From an uncultured Eubacterium sp. (GTDB taxonomy: Bacteria > Bacillota > Clostridia > Lachnospirales > Lachnospiraceae), in assembly GCA_934320655.1 (NCBI GenBank), contig CAKRFN010000014.1, forward strand, positions 5,121 to 69,120: a stretch of DNA of 64,000 bases, written 5' to 3'. Position numbers and translations under genes: made by a program. The notes beneath the pieces are model-generated. The model worked only from the letters and a program-made list of their open reading frames with translations, was not told the DNA's origin and made no database searches. Shown one piece after another: positions 7,859 through 15,729 of the stretch (its first letter is position 1; every line of letters begins with the position of its first letter).

Positions 7859-8992
7859 ATGCATAACATTAGTTTTAACGTTCCGCCGTATCAGAAAAAT
7901 GCAATAGGATATATGCAGCATGCCATTGAGCGGAAAAAAATATGCGGAGATGGAGAATATACGAAAAAATGTAGTACATGGTTGGAGCAGAGAACCGGAT
8001 CGGCGAAAGTATTACTGACAACATCATGTACACATGCGTTGGAAATGGCAGCGATGTTGTCTGGTATTCAACCAGGGGATGAGGTAATTATGCCGTCATA
8101 TACGTTTGTTTCTACGGCTGATGCATTTGTTTTGCGCGGTGCAAAGGTCGTTTTCACAGATATACGACCGGATACCATGAATATTGATGAACAGTTGATT
8201 GAACAGGCAATTACACCCCGAACAGTGGCGATTGTGGTTGTGCATTATGCGGGGGTGGCTTGTGAAATGGATACGATTATGGACATTGCACATCGGCATC
8301 ATTTGCTGGTAATTGAAGATGCAGCGCAGGGCATGATGAGTACCTATAAGGGACAGGCATTGGGCACGATCGGAGATTTTGGATGTTATAGCTTTCATGA
8401 AACCAAAAATTATAGTATGGGTGAGGGCGGTGCATTGTTGATCAGGAATCCAAACAAAATATTGCAGGCGGAGATTATTCGTGAAAAAGGCACAAATCGC
8501 AGTCAGTTTTTCCGTGGTGAGGTGGATAAATATTCGTGGCAGGAAGCGGGATCTTCTTATCTGCCCAGTGAATTGAATGCTGCTTACCTGTGGGCGCAAT
8601 TAGAAGAAGCGGATGCGGTAAATGAGAGGCGCTTGGAAGCGTGGAATCAGTATTATGAAGAATTAAAACCACTAGAAGATGCCGGAAGGATCGAATTACC
8701 GAAGATCCCAGAGGGATGCATACATAATGCGCATATGTTTTACATTAAAGTAAAAGATTTGATGCAGAGAACCGATGTGCTTGCTTATCTGAAACGACAA
8801 GGGATACATGCAGTCTTTCATTATATTCCATTGCATAGTGCAGCAGCGGGTAAAAAATATGGATATTTTTATGGAGAGGATGTCTATACAACCAGAGAAA
8901 GTGACCGATTGCTTCGATTGCCAATGTATGATGGATTGACATCCGAGGAGATTCACTATATTACGCAGACAATGAAAAATTATTGGTTTTAA
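7859..8992 (+). CDS. rffA: dTDP-4-amino-4,6-dideoxygalactose transaminase (RffA/WecE-like)
   Basis: A PLP-dependent sugar aminotransferase (DegT/DnrJ/EryC1 family) of ~377 residues. It is close to WecE throughout: FNVPPY at the start, KICGDGEYTKKC, TTSCTHALEMAAML, GDEVIMPSYTFVSTADAFVLRGA and IREKGTNRSQFFRGEVDKYSWQEAGSSY. The PLP lysine is K183 in SFHETKNYS. WecE converts dTDP-4-keto-6-deoxyglucose to dTDP-4-amino-4,6-dideoxygalactose (dTDP-Fuc4N); the substrate would come from RfbA and RfbB of this locus. ATG 7859 has AAGAGGT 7 bases upstream. First gene of the operon. Confidence 0.92.
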   Translation: MHNISFNVPPYQKNAIGYMQHAIERKKICGDGEYTKKCSTWLEQRTGSAKVLLTTSCTHALEMAAMLSGIQPGDEVIMPSYTFVSTADAFVLRGAKVVFTDIRPDTMNIDEQLIEQAITPRTVAIVVVHYAGVACEMDTIMDIAHRHHLLVIEDAAQGMMSTYKGQALGTIGDFGCYSFHETKNYSMGEGGALLIRNPNKILQAEIIREKGTNRSQFFRGEVDKYSWQEAGSSYLPSELNAAYLWAQLEEADAVNERRLEAWNQYYEELKPLEDAGRIELPKIPEGCIHNAHMFYIKVKDLMQRTDVLAYLKRQGIHAVFHYIPLHSAAAGKKYGYFYGEDVYTTRESDRLLRLPMYDGLTSEEIHYITQTMKNYWF

Positions 8993-9007
8993 AAGGAGAT
9001 CGACACG

Positions 9008-9901
9008 ATGAAGGGAATCATACTCGCCGGTGGTACGGGAACCAGATTGTATCCATTAACAAAGGTTACGTCTAAACAGCTCTTACCGGTCTTTGATAAA
9101 CCAATGATCTATTATCCTCTGTCTACTTTGATGCTGGCAGGAATCCGTGACATATTGATCATCTCGACACCCGAGGATACACCACGGTTTGAACATCTGC
9201 TCGGAGATGGCAAGCAATTTGGAGTGAAACTTAGTTATAAAGTACAGCCGTCGCCGGATGGATTGGCACAGGCATTTCTTTTGGGAGACAGTTTTATAGG
9301 TGATGACAGTTGTGCCATGATCTTAGGGGATAATATTTTTTACGGGAATCGTTTTACGGAAATGTTAAAAAATGCAGCCCGTAAAGCGGATGAAGGATAT
9401 GCAACGATCTTTGGATATTATGTGGATAACCCGGAAGGGTTTGGTATTGTGGAGTTCGATCAGGATGGTAGTGTATTATCTCTTGAAGAAAAACCCAGAC
9501 AGCCCAAAAGTAAGTATGCCGTGACAGGGTTGTATTTTTATCCTGAAGGAGTACCTGAAAAGGCAAGGATGGTACGACCATCTGAACGTGGAGAGTTAGA
9601 GATTACAGAGTTGAATAACATTTATCTGCGTGAAGGAAGCTTGCAAACACAGATTATGGGACGGGGATTTACCTGGCTCGATACAGGTACGATGGAGAAT
9701 CTTTTAGAAGCTGGTGAGTTTGTACATATGATTCAGAAACGACAGAGTATTATGATATCTGCACCAGAAGAAATCGGGTATCGAAATGGGTGGATTGATG
9801 AGCAGACGTTATTGGAAGCATCTGATAAATATGGAAAATCTTCTTATGGGAAGCATCTGAGGATGGTGGCAGAGGGAAAGGTGTTAAGTATCAGTGAGTA
9901 A
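9008..9901 (+). CDS. rfbA: Glucose-1-phosphate thymidylyltransferase
   Basis: Makes dTDP-glucose from glucose-1-phosphate and dTTP. Full length (297 residues) with the nucleotidyltransferase motif GGTGTRLYPLTKVTSKQLLPVFDKPMIYYP, LGDNIFYG and EEKP. SD AAGGAG precedes ATG 9008. It starts 15 bases after rffA and its 3' end overlaps the next gene by 8 bases. Confidence 0.96.
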   Translation: MKGIILAGGTGTRLYPLTKVTSKQLLPVFDKPMIYYPLSTLMLAGIRDILIISTPEDTPRFEHLLGDGKQFGVKLSYKVQPSPDGLAQAFLLGDSFIGDDSCAMILGDNIFYGNRFTEMLKNAARKADEGYATIFGYYVDNPEGFGIVEFDQDGSVLSLEEKPRQPKSKYAVTGLYFYPEGVPEKARMVRPSERGELEITELNNIYLREGSLQTQIMGRGFTWLDTGTMENLLEAGEFVHMIQKRQSIMISAPEEIGYRNGWIDEQTLLEASDKYGKSSYGKHLRMVAEGKVLSISE

Positions 9902-10814
9902 AGTGAATGTCTTGGTTACAGGATCAAATGGTTTTATTGGAAGTCATACAGTTCAGTATTTAAGAAATAAAGGCTGTTATGTGATTGGTTTGGGGAGAAA
10001 AGAAAAATCTACATGTAAAGTTGATAAGTATGTGTCTTGTGATATGGATTCGGAAAAGTTGGCAGATGTCTTTCAGATATGTGTAGAGGAGATGCCTATT
10101 CATGCAGTTGTACATTTGGCTGCTGATATGAGAAAAGAACCGTATGGTGTAGAAATTGTTTCACATAATTGTGTTGGAACACAGAGATTATTAGAATTAT
10201 GCCAGAAATATCAAGTTAAGAGCTTTGTGCAGATATCAAGCCTACCGGTTATTGGAAAACCCATGGAGCATCCAATTACTGAAAATCATCCGCTTCACCC
10301 ACCAACTGTATATCATGCTACAAAAATCATGGAAGAATTGCTGGCAAATTATGCGGACGATCAACATGGAGTGCGCACAGTCAGTTTTCGTATATCGGCA
10401 CCGGTGGGAGCGCGTATGAATGAAAAAACAATTTTTCCAACGTTTGTGAAAAATGCAATAAGTAATAAAGATTTGATTTTATCAGGACATGGAACCAGAA
10501 AGCAAAGCTATGTACATGTGCAAGATATAGCGCAAGCAATATATCTTGCACTGGTATCTGAAGAGGCACATGGTGTGTATAATCTTTCGAGTGAAAATCT
10601 GATTTCAAATTATGAATTGGCACAAAAGTGTGTTGATGTATTGAATTCTAAGTCGGAGATTATCTTTTCTGGTCGGGATGATTGTATGGATGATTACTGC
10701 TGGGATGTGTCGCTTGAGAAAATTCGCAGAGACATGAGATATGAACCGCAGGTTGGAATCGAACAAGCTATTAAAGAAATGGCGGAATTTTTGAAAAGTC
10801 GCGATGAAAAATAA
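9894..10814 (+). CDS. NAD-dependent epimerase/dehydratase (extended SDR)
   Basis: 306 residues with a Rossmann start VTGSNGFIGSHTVQYL and an SDR active site in which the usual YxxxK is seen as YHATK. The substrate is a nucleotide sugar, probably produced by this locus; the exact reaction (4-keto reduction or epimerisation) is not readable. GTG start overlaps rfbA by 8 bases. From here to about 18.5 kb the sequence becomes markedly AT-rich, typical of the exchangeable core of polysaccharide loci. Confidence 0.85.
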   Translation: MSKVNVLVTGSNGFIGSHTVQYLRNKGCYVIGLGRKEKSTCKVDKYVSCDMDSEKLADVFQICVEEMPIHAVVHLAADMRKEPYGVEIVSHNCVGTQRLLELCQKYQVKSFVQISSLPVIGKPMEHPITENHPLHPPTVYHATKIMEELLANYADDQHGVRTVSFRISAPVGARMNEKTIFPTFVKNAISNKDLILSGHGTRKQSYVHVQDIAQAIYLALVSEEAHGVYNLSSENLISNYELAQKCVDVLNSKSEIIFSGRDDCMDDYCWDVSLEKIRRDMRYEPQVGIEQAIKEMAEFLKSRDEK

Positions 10815-11826
10815 ATGGAATTCTTGGGAAAACAGTAAGATAACTAGAGAAAGTTGGATTGACCATTTAAAATTTATGGCTTGTATTTTGATAACCAACA
10901 GCCATTGTGGAGTTATATATCCACTATCATATATGGCGATAGGTGGAGGATTTGGAAATGCAATTTTTTTTGGTTTGCAGGGCTATTTGTTGGTCAATGT
11001 AACTTCTGGGTTTATTCAGTGGTATAAGAAACGTGTATATAGATTATTACCTGCTGTTATCATAGTTTCTATTTCAGACTTGATCGTAAATCATCATAAA
11101 GAATTGCATGGATTGACTTCTGCGTTACAGATATATGGACATATATTAGGAAAATATTGGTTTTGTGAAGCACTACTTTTATATTATGTGGCTTATTATT
11201 GGATTTTACAGACAAAAGAAAATGGCAATGTTTATAAACTAAAAAAAGTGAAAATAGCGTTCATAATATGGCTATGTGTGTATCTGATTTATTACATTTT
11301 AAAATTGAGAGTAAACAGTTTTTTTGTTGAGCTAGCAGGTTTTTCTATGTTTAAAGTATATTTCTATTTTGGAGTTATTTTGGCAGGGGCATATGTTCGC
11401 ATACAGAAAGATAAAATAACAATGTGGCTAAAGAATTCTCAAAATAAGAATCTGCTTATTTTAGGAGGATTATGTGCAGGGTTTATTTGGGGCGCAGAAT
11501 ATGCCAGCATTATGTTGTGGAATAGAGGATTGCTTTTTCAACTACTTATTCATATGGGCGTATTTGGATTTACAGTTGCTTTGATGGGTGTATGTATGTC
11601 TAGTCGGAACAGATTTAAGGATTCCATTTTTATAAGGTTGATTGCATCTGCAACATTGGAAATATATTTGTTTCAGGTGAGCTTTGAACAGATTAGGTAT
11701 ATAGGTGTATTTCCGATTCGGCTGATTGTGTTTATGGCAGCTGCGGTTATGGGGGGAATTGTAATACATGAACTAATAAGATTAGTTCAAAAGCTAGTCA
11801 TTACTGTAGGAGAAAAGGTTGATTAA
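10804..11826 (+). CDS. Membrane acyltransferase, acyltransferase-3 (OafA-like) family
   Basis: 340 residues with about ten hydrophobic segments. The N-terminal SWIDHLKFMACILITNSHC aligns with the family start (R...DxLKxxA...H), and KKRVYRLLP matches the conserved R-x-x-R(L)xP segment. Such enzymes transfer O-acetyl or other acyl groups to surface polysaccharide. It overlaps the epimerase by 11 bases and the GT2 gene by a few bases, so it belongs to the same transcript. Confidence 0.75.
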   Translation: MKNKWNSWENSKITRESWIDHLKFMACILITNSHCGVIYPLSYMAIGGGFGNAIFFGLQGYLLVNVTSGFIQWYKKRVYRLLPAVIIVSISDLIVNHHKELHGLTSALQIYGHILGKYWFCEALLLYYVAYYWILQTKENGNVYKLKKVKIAFIIWLCVYLIYYILKLRVNSFFVELAGFSMFKVYFYFGVILAGAYVRIQKDKITMWLKNSQNKNLLILGGLCAGFIWGAEYASIMLWNRGLLFQLLIHMGVFGFTVALMGVCMSSRNRFKDSIFIRLIASATLEIYLFQVSFEQIRYIGVFPIRLIVFMAAAVMGGIVIHELIRLVQKLVITVGEKVD

Positions 11827-11827
11827 A

Positions 11828-12811
11828 ATGGAAAAAATATCATTTGTAATACCATGTTATTACTCTGAAAAAACGGTAGCGGATGTGATTAAACGTATAA
11901 TAAAGACTGTTATGGCTGATGGTAATTATGATTATGAAATCATCTGTGTAAATGATGGATCGACAGATGGAACATATGCCATATTGAGAAAATTGAGTGA
12001 AAAAAATTGCAGGATAAGGGTCATAGATTTAGCAAGAAATTTTGGACAGCATGCAGCGTTGATGGCAGCATTTAACTATGTAACAGGTGATTTGGTGATC
12101 TGTTTGGATGATGATGGACAAAATCCTCCTGAAGAAATGTTCTCTATTATTGATAAGTTAGAAGAAGGCTATGATCTTGTCTCTGCAAAATATGAAAAAG
12201 AGAAGAAGCGATCTTTGCTCAGACGTATAGGATCAAAGGTTAGTTTCGCTATGTCGCATTATTTGATCAATATGCCAAAAGATATTGAATTGAATAGTTA
12301 TTATGGCATGAAGCGTTTTGTGGTAAACGAGATTATAAAATATAAAAATTCATATCCGTTTGTACATGGTTTGGCTTTAAGAGTAACAAGAAATATTGCA
12401 AACGTACCCATGCGTCATGATGCAAGAACTGTTGGAACATCAAATTATACATTCAAGAGTCTGTTAAAATTGTGGCTTAATGGTTTTACTGCGTTTTCAG
12501 AGAAACCGTTACGTTTAGCTGCGGTGACAGGTATAATCTGTTCAATGCTTGGAATTGTGTCGGCAATAGTTATTATTATTCAAAGACTAACCGGTCATAT
12601 TCAATCAATGGGTTATGCATCTATGATGGCTGCATTGTTGCTGTTTAGTGGCATTATTATGATGTTTTTGGGTTTGTTGGGCGAGTATATAGGTCGTATG
12701 TATATTTGTATCAATAACGCACCGCAGTATGCAATTCGTGAAACACAAAATATTGAGTCATTAATAGAGGAGTATCAGCCAAGTGGAAAAGAAAAAAATA
12801 TTGGTGCTTAA
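11828..12811 (+). CDS. Glycosyltransferase family 2, polyprenyl-phosphate sugar transferase type (GtrB/DPM1-like)
   Basis: About 327 residues: GT-A fold with FVIPCYYSEKTVADVI, VNDGSTDGT, the metal-binding region CLDDDGQNPPEEM, and two C-terminal membrane helices ending in LGLLGEYIGRMY. This is the layout of enzymes that load a sugar onto undecaprenyl phosphate. TTG 11819 with AGGAG 6 bases upstream is an alternative start. The product could be the lipid-linked donor used by the GT-C enzymes of the locus. Confidence 0.88.
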   Translation: MEKISFVIPCYYSEKTVADVIKRIIKTVMADGNYDYEIICVNDGSTDGTYAILRKLSEKNCRIRVIDLARNFGQHAALMAAFNYVTGDLVICLDDDGQNPPEEMFSIIDKLEEGYDLVSAKYEKEKKRSLLRRIGSKVSFAMSHYLINMPKDIELNSYYGMKRFVVNEIIKYKNSYPFVHGLALRVTRNIANVPMRHDARTVGTSNYTFKSLLKLWLNGFTAFSEKPLRLAAVTGIICSMLGIVSAIVIIIQRLTGHIQSMGYASMMAALLLFSGIIMMFLGLLGEYIGRMYICINNAPQYAIRETQNIESLIEEYQPSGKEKNIGA

Positions 12812-13967
12812 TGGGAGTTTTTGTGAGACGCCTGTTATCAAAAAACTTAAGGAAATGGGTTATTATGTGGTGACTTCAGGGAATGCACCAGAGCTGGAAG
12901 GGCATGCTTTTGCGGATGAATATCTTGCAGGGGATTATTCAGATAAAGAATGGGTGCTTGGTCTGGTGAAGAAAAACAAAATGGATGGGATCATAAGCTG
13001 TGCCAATGATTTTGGTACGATTACAGCTGCATATGTCGCAGAACAGATGGGATGGGCTGGACATGATACATATGAAAACACGTTGCTCTTGCATCACAAG
13101 GATTTATTCAAGGCATATTGTGCAGAAAAAAATATCCCGTCTGTGAAGTCGGAAGTATTTCATGATTTGGAAAAACTACTGAGATATACCAAAAGATGTG
13201 AATATCCAATCATTGTGAAAGCAAACGATCTGACAGGTGGAAAAGGGATTTGTCGTGCGAATAATTATGAAGAGGCATGTGAGGCGGCAAAAAGTGCGTT
13301 TGAAATTTCACGGGATAAACAGATATTAGTAGAACCATTCATAGAGGGAACGCAACATGCGGTAGATGCGTTTATTGCAGAGGGAAAAATAATTGCGACG
13401 GCTAGCTGCAACTGTTATTCCTATGTGAATCCTTACCTGATACAGACGGAGACATATCCATCTGATTTTGAGTTTCAGGATGTTATGCCTATCTGTAAGA
13501 TTATTGAGGATATGGTTGATGATCTACATCTGGTTGATGGTGTATTCACGGTTCAGTATATGCGTAAAAATGACCAGATTTATATTATAGAAGTTATGAG
13601 AAGGCTGACCGGCAATCTTTCTTTTTCTTTATATGAGAAAGCAACCGGATTTTCATGGTATGAAGCATACATCCGATCTTCCCTTGGAATGAAATGTGAT
13701 GGTTTAAAGCCAGTGAGTGACAAAAAACAATTCTGTGGACATCATGGAATTTTTGCAGACCGTAATGGTGTATTGGAGAACTATGAGATACCGGAAGATA
13801 TCAAAACGCATGTTTATGAGCAGGTGGAATTGATGCATCCGGGAGAACAGATAACGAATTATAAAATGCAGCGGATCGCTTCGTTTTTTTATATATACGA
13901 TTCAAAATCTGAGATGGAAAATGCAGCTCAGACCTTCCATCAAAGGGTAAAGGTATGTATGAAATGA
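12783..13967 (+). CDS. ATP-grasp carboxylate-amine/thiol ligase
   Basis: 394 residues. N-terminal preATP-grasp Rossmann-like domain (KILVLNGSFCETPVIKKLKEMGYYVVTSG), then ATP-grasp core: YPIIVKANDLTGGKGI (phosphate-binding loop), ILVEPFIEG, and YIIEVMRRLTGN with metal-binding residues. The family joins a carboxylate to an amine or thiol through an acyl-phosphate. It starts at GTG inside the end of the GT2 gene (29-base overlap, GAGGAG upstream) and overlaps the aldolase gene, so the three are translationally linked. It may attach an acid to the amino sugar made by RffA; the substrate is unknown. Confidence 0.82.
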   Translation: MEKKKILVLNGSFCETPVIKKLKEMGYYVVTSGNAPELEGHAFADEYLAGDYSDKEWVLGLVKKNKMDGIISCANDFGTITAAYVAEQMGWAGHDTYENTLLLHHKDLFKAYCAEKNIPSVKSEVFHDLEKLLRYTKRCEYPIIVKANDLTGGKGICRANNYEEACEAAKSAFEISRDKQILVEPFIEGTQHAVDAFIAEGKIIATASCNCYSYVNPYLIQTETYPSDFEFQDVMPICKIIEDMVDDLHLVDGVFTVQYMRKNDQIYIIEVMRRLTGNLSFSLYEKATGFSWYEAYIRSSLGMKCDGLKPVSDKKQFCGHHGIFADRNGVLENYEIPEDIKTHVYEQVELMHPGEQITNYKMQRIASFFYIYDSKSEMENAAQTFHQRVKVCMK

Positions 13968-15613
13968 AAAAAACAAATGTAGAACAGCATGTGCATATTT
14001 TAGATTGCACTTTACGGGATGGAGCTTATATCATTGATGCGCACTTTGGAGCACCTGCGTTAAAAGGTATTATCAAAAGGATGCAGGATGCGAATATTGA
14101 GATCATAGAGTGTGGCTGGCTAAAAAATCAGCCTTATGAGGAGGGAACATCGTTTTTCCATGTCCCGGGAGATATCGAACCATATATATTGGAAAAAAAG
14201 GCTGGTTGTATCTATACGGTTATGATTGACTGGGATCGTTATGACCTAGATAATCTGCCAGCATGTGACCATAAAACAATAGACGCGGTTCGTGTTGTGT
14301 TCCCATATGGGAAACATCACGAGGGAATCCGTGTAGGAAAGCAGATTGAGGACAAAGGGTACGATGTTTTTTATCAGGCAGCCAATACGTTAGCATATTC
14401 AGATGTGGATTTGCGTGAGCTGGCAGCTGAGGTCAACCAGACAAAGGCAAGAGCTATTTCTATTGTTGATACATTTGGTGCGATGTATCATAAGGATTTA
14501 GACCGGATTATGCATGTGTTGGATGAAGAATTACGGGATGATATTGCGATAGGATTTCATTCTCATAACAATCAACAGCTCTCGTTTGCACTGTCTATTC
14601 ATTTTGTAGAACAGATGCTTGCAAGCAGTGATAGAACGATCATAGTGGATGCCAGCCTTTGTGGGATGGGGCGGGGAGCCGGGAATGCCACGACAGAGTT
14701 GATCGCAAATTATCTGAACCGCAATCAGCTAGGACATTATGACATGGATATGATTATGGATGCAATCGATACCTACATGAACCCCTTTCAGGAGAAATAT
14801 ACATGGGGATATTCGACACCCTATTTTATTGCGGGAATGTACTGCTGTCATGTCAATAATATTGCATATTTGATTAAAAACCATCGGACAAGTGCAAAGG
14901 ATATGCGGAACATTATTGAATCTTTGAAACCGGATGATAGAAGAAAGTATGATTATGATTTGTTGGAACAGAAATACATAGAAAATCAGAGCCGTCAGGT
15001 GGATGATAGGCAGGCATTGGAACAGTTGAGAAAGGCTGTAGCTGGAAGAAACGTTTTATTGATTGCACCAGGCAAATCTGTGAATGAGCAAAAAGGGACA
15101 ATTCGGTCTTATATCAAAGATAATAATCCTGTCATTATTGATGTTAATGCAGTTACGGTGCATTATCCGGTGGATTATTTGTTTTTGATTAATAAAACTA
15201 GATATGACTATGCAAGAGATGTTTATGCGGCAGTATTTCATAATACAAAAAAAATATTATTGTCAAATATTAAGTCTGAAGCGGGAATAGATGAATTAGT
15301 CGTAAGGTTTGATCGCGTGATGAAGACTGGATGGGAGCATTTTGATAATGCAGTCATTTGTTGTTTGCGATTATTGATACTACTCCAAGTAATGAATGTT
15401 GCGCTTGCAGGTTTTGATCAGTTTGAAGAAGGATATAATACCAGCTATGCAGACGAGACATTGCCTACATTACAGGGGAAGTATTCAGCTGAGAAAATAA
15501 ATAAAGAACTTAAGCAGATGTTTGACGAGTTTTGCTTAACAAACAAAGAGAATATGAGTATTGAATTTGTGACGGAAAGTGGATTTGGCAAAGAACCAGG
15601 TGGTATCCAGTAG
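13955..15613 (+). CDS. DRE-TIM (HMGL-like) aldolase domain fused to an uncharacterised C-terminal domain
   Basis: 552 residues. Residues ~14-300 form a DRE-TIM metallolyase: HILDCTLRDGAY with the DRE-type Arg-Asp pair and the metal-binding HSHNN. This class includes 4-hydroxy-2-oxovalerate aldolase and isopropylmalate/homocitrate synthases. Residues ~350-552 start with NVLLIAPGKSVNEQKG and continue YPVDYLFLINKTRYDY, a Rossmann-like domain I do not assign to a named family. It overlaps the ATP-grasp gene by 13 bases. It probably makes a hydroxy- or keto-acid used in the polysaccharide; that is inference. Confidence 0.78.
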   Translation: MYEMKKTNVEQHVHILDCTLRDGAYIIDAHFGAPALKGIIKRMQDANIEIIECGWLKNQPYEEGTSFFHVPGDIEPYILEKKAGCIYTVMIDWDRYDLDNLPACDHKTIDAVRVVFPYGKHHEGIRVGKQIEDKGYDVFYQAANTLAYSDVDLRELAAEVNQTKARAISIVDTFGAMYHKDLDRIMHVLDEELRDDIAIGFHSHNNQQLSFALSIHFVEQMLASSDRTIIVDASLCGMGRGAGNATTELIANYLNRNQLGHYDMDMIMDAIDTYMNPFQEKYTWGYSTPYFIAGMYCCHVNNIAYLIKNHRTSAKDMRNIIESLKPDDRRKYDYDLLEQKYIENQSRQVDDRQALEQLRKAVAGRNVLLIAPGKSVNEQKGTIRSYIKDNNPVIIDVNAVTVHYPVDYLFLINKTRYDYARDVYAAVFHNTKKILLSNIKSEAGIDELVVRFDRVMKTGWEHFDNAVICCLRLLILLQVMNVALAGFDQFEEGYNTSYADETLPTLQGKYSAEKINKELKQMFDEFCLTNKENMSIEFVTESGFGKEPGGIQ

Positions 15614-15729
15614 AGAAAAGCGAGGTTGTCTGTTGTATGAAAAAAATACATAGGAACATGCGTGTAGCACTAATGTGAACTCAAACTTTGGAAAAGTGTC
15701 AGACTGTTGCTATTTAGAGAGGAAAAGTT
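15614..15729. other. Spacer between aldolase and GT-C fusion genes
   Basis: A 116-base AT-rich spacer with no convincing gene, promoter or hairpin. AGAGG (about 15716-15720) near its end serves as ribosome site for the TTG start at 15730. Confidence 0.5.
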
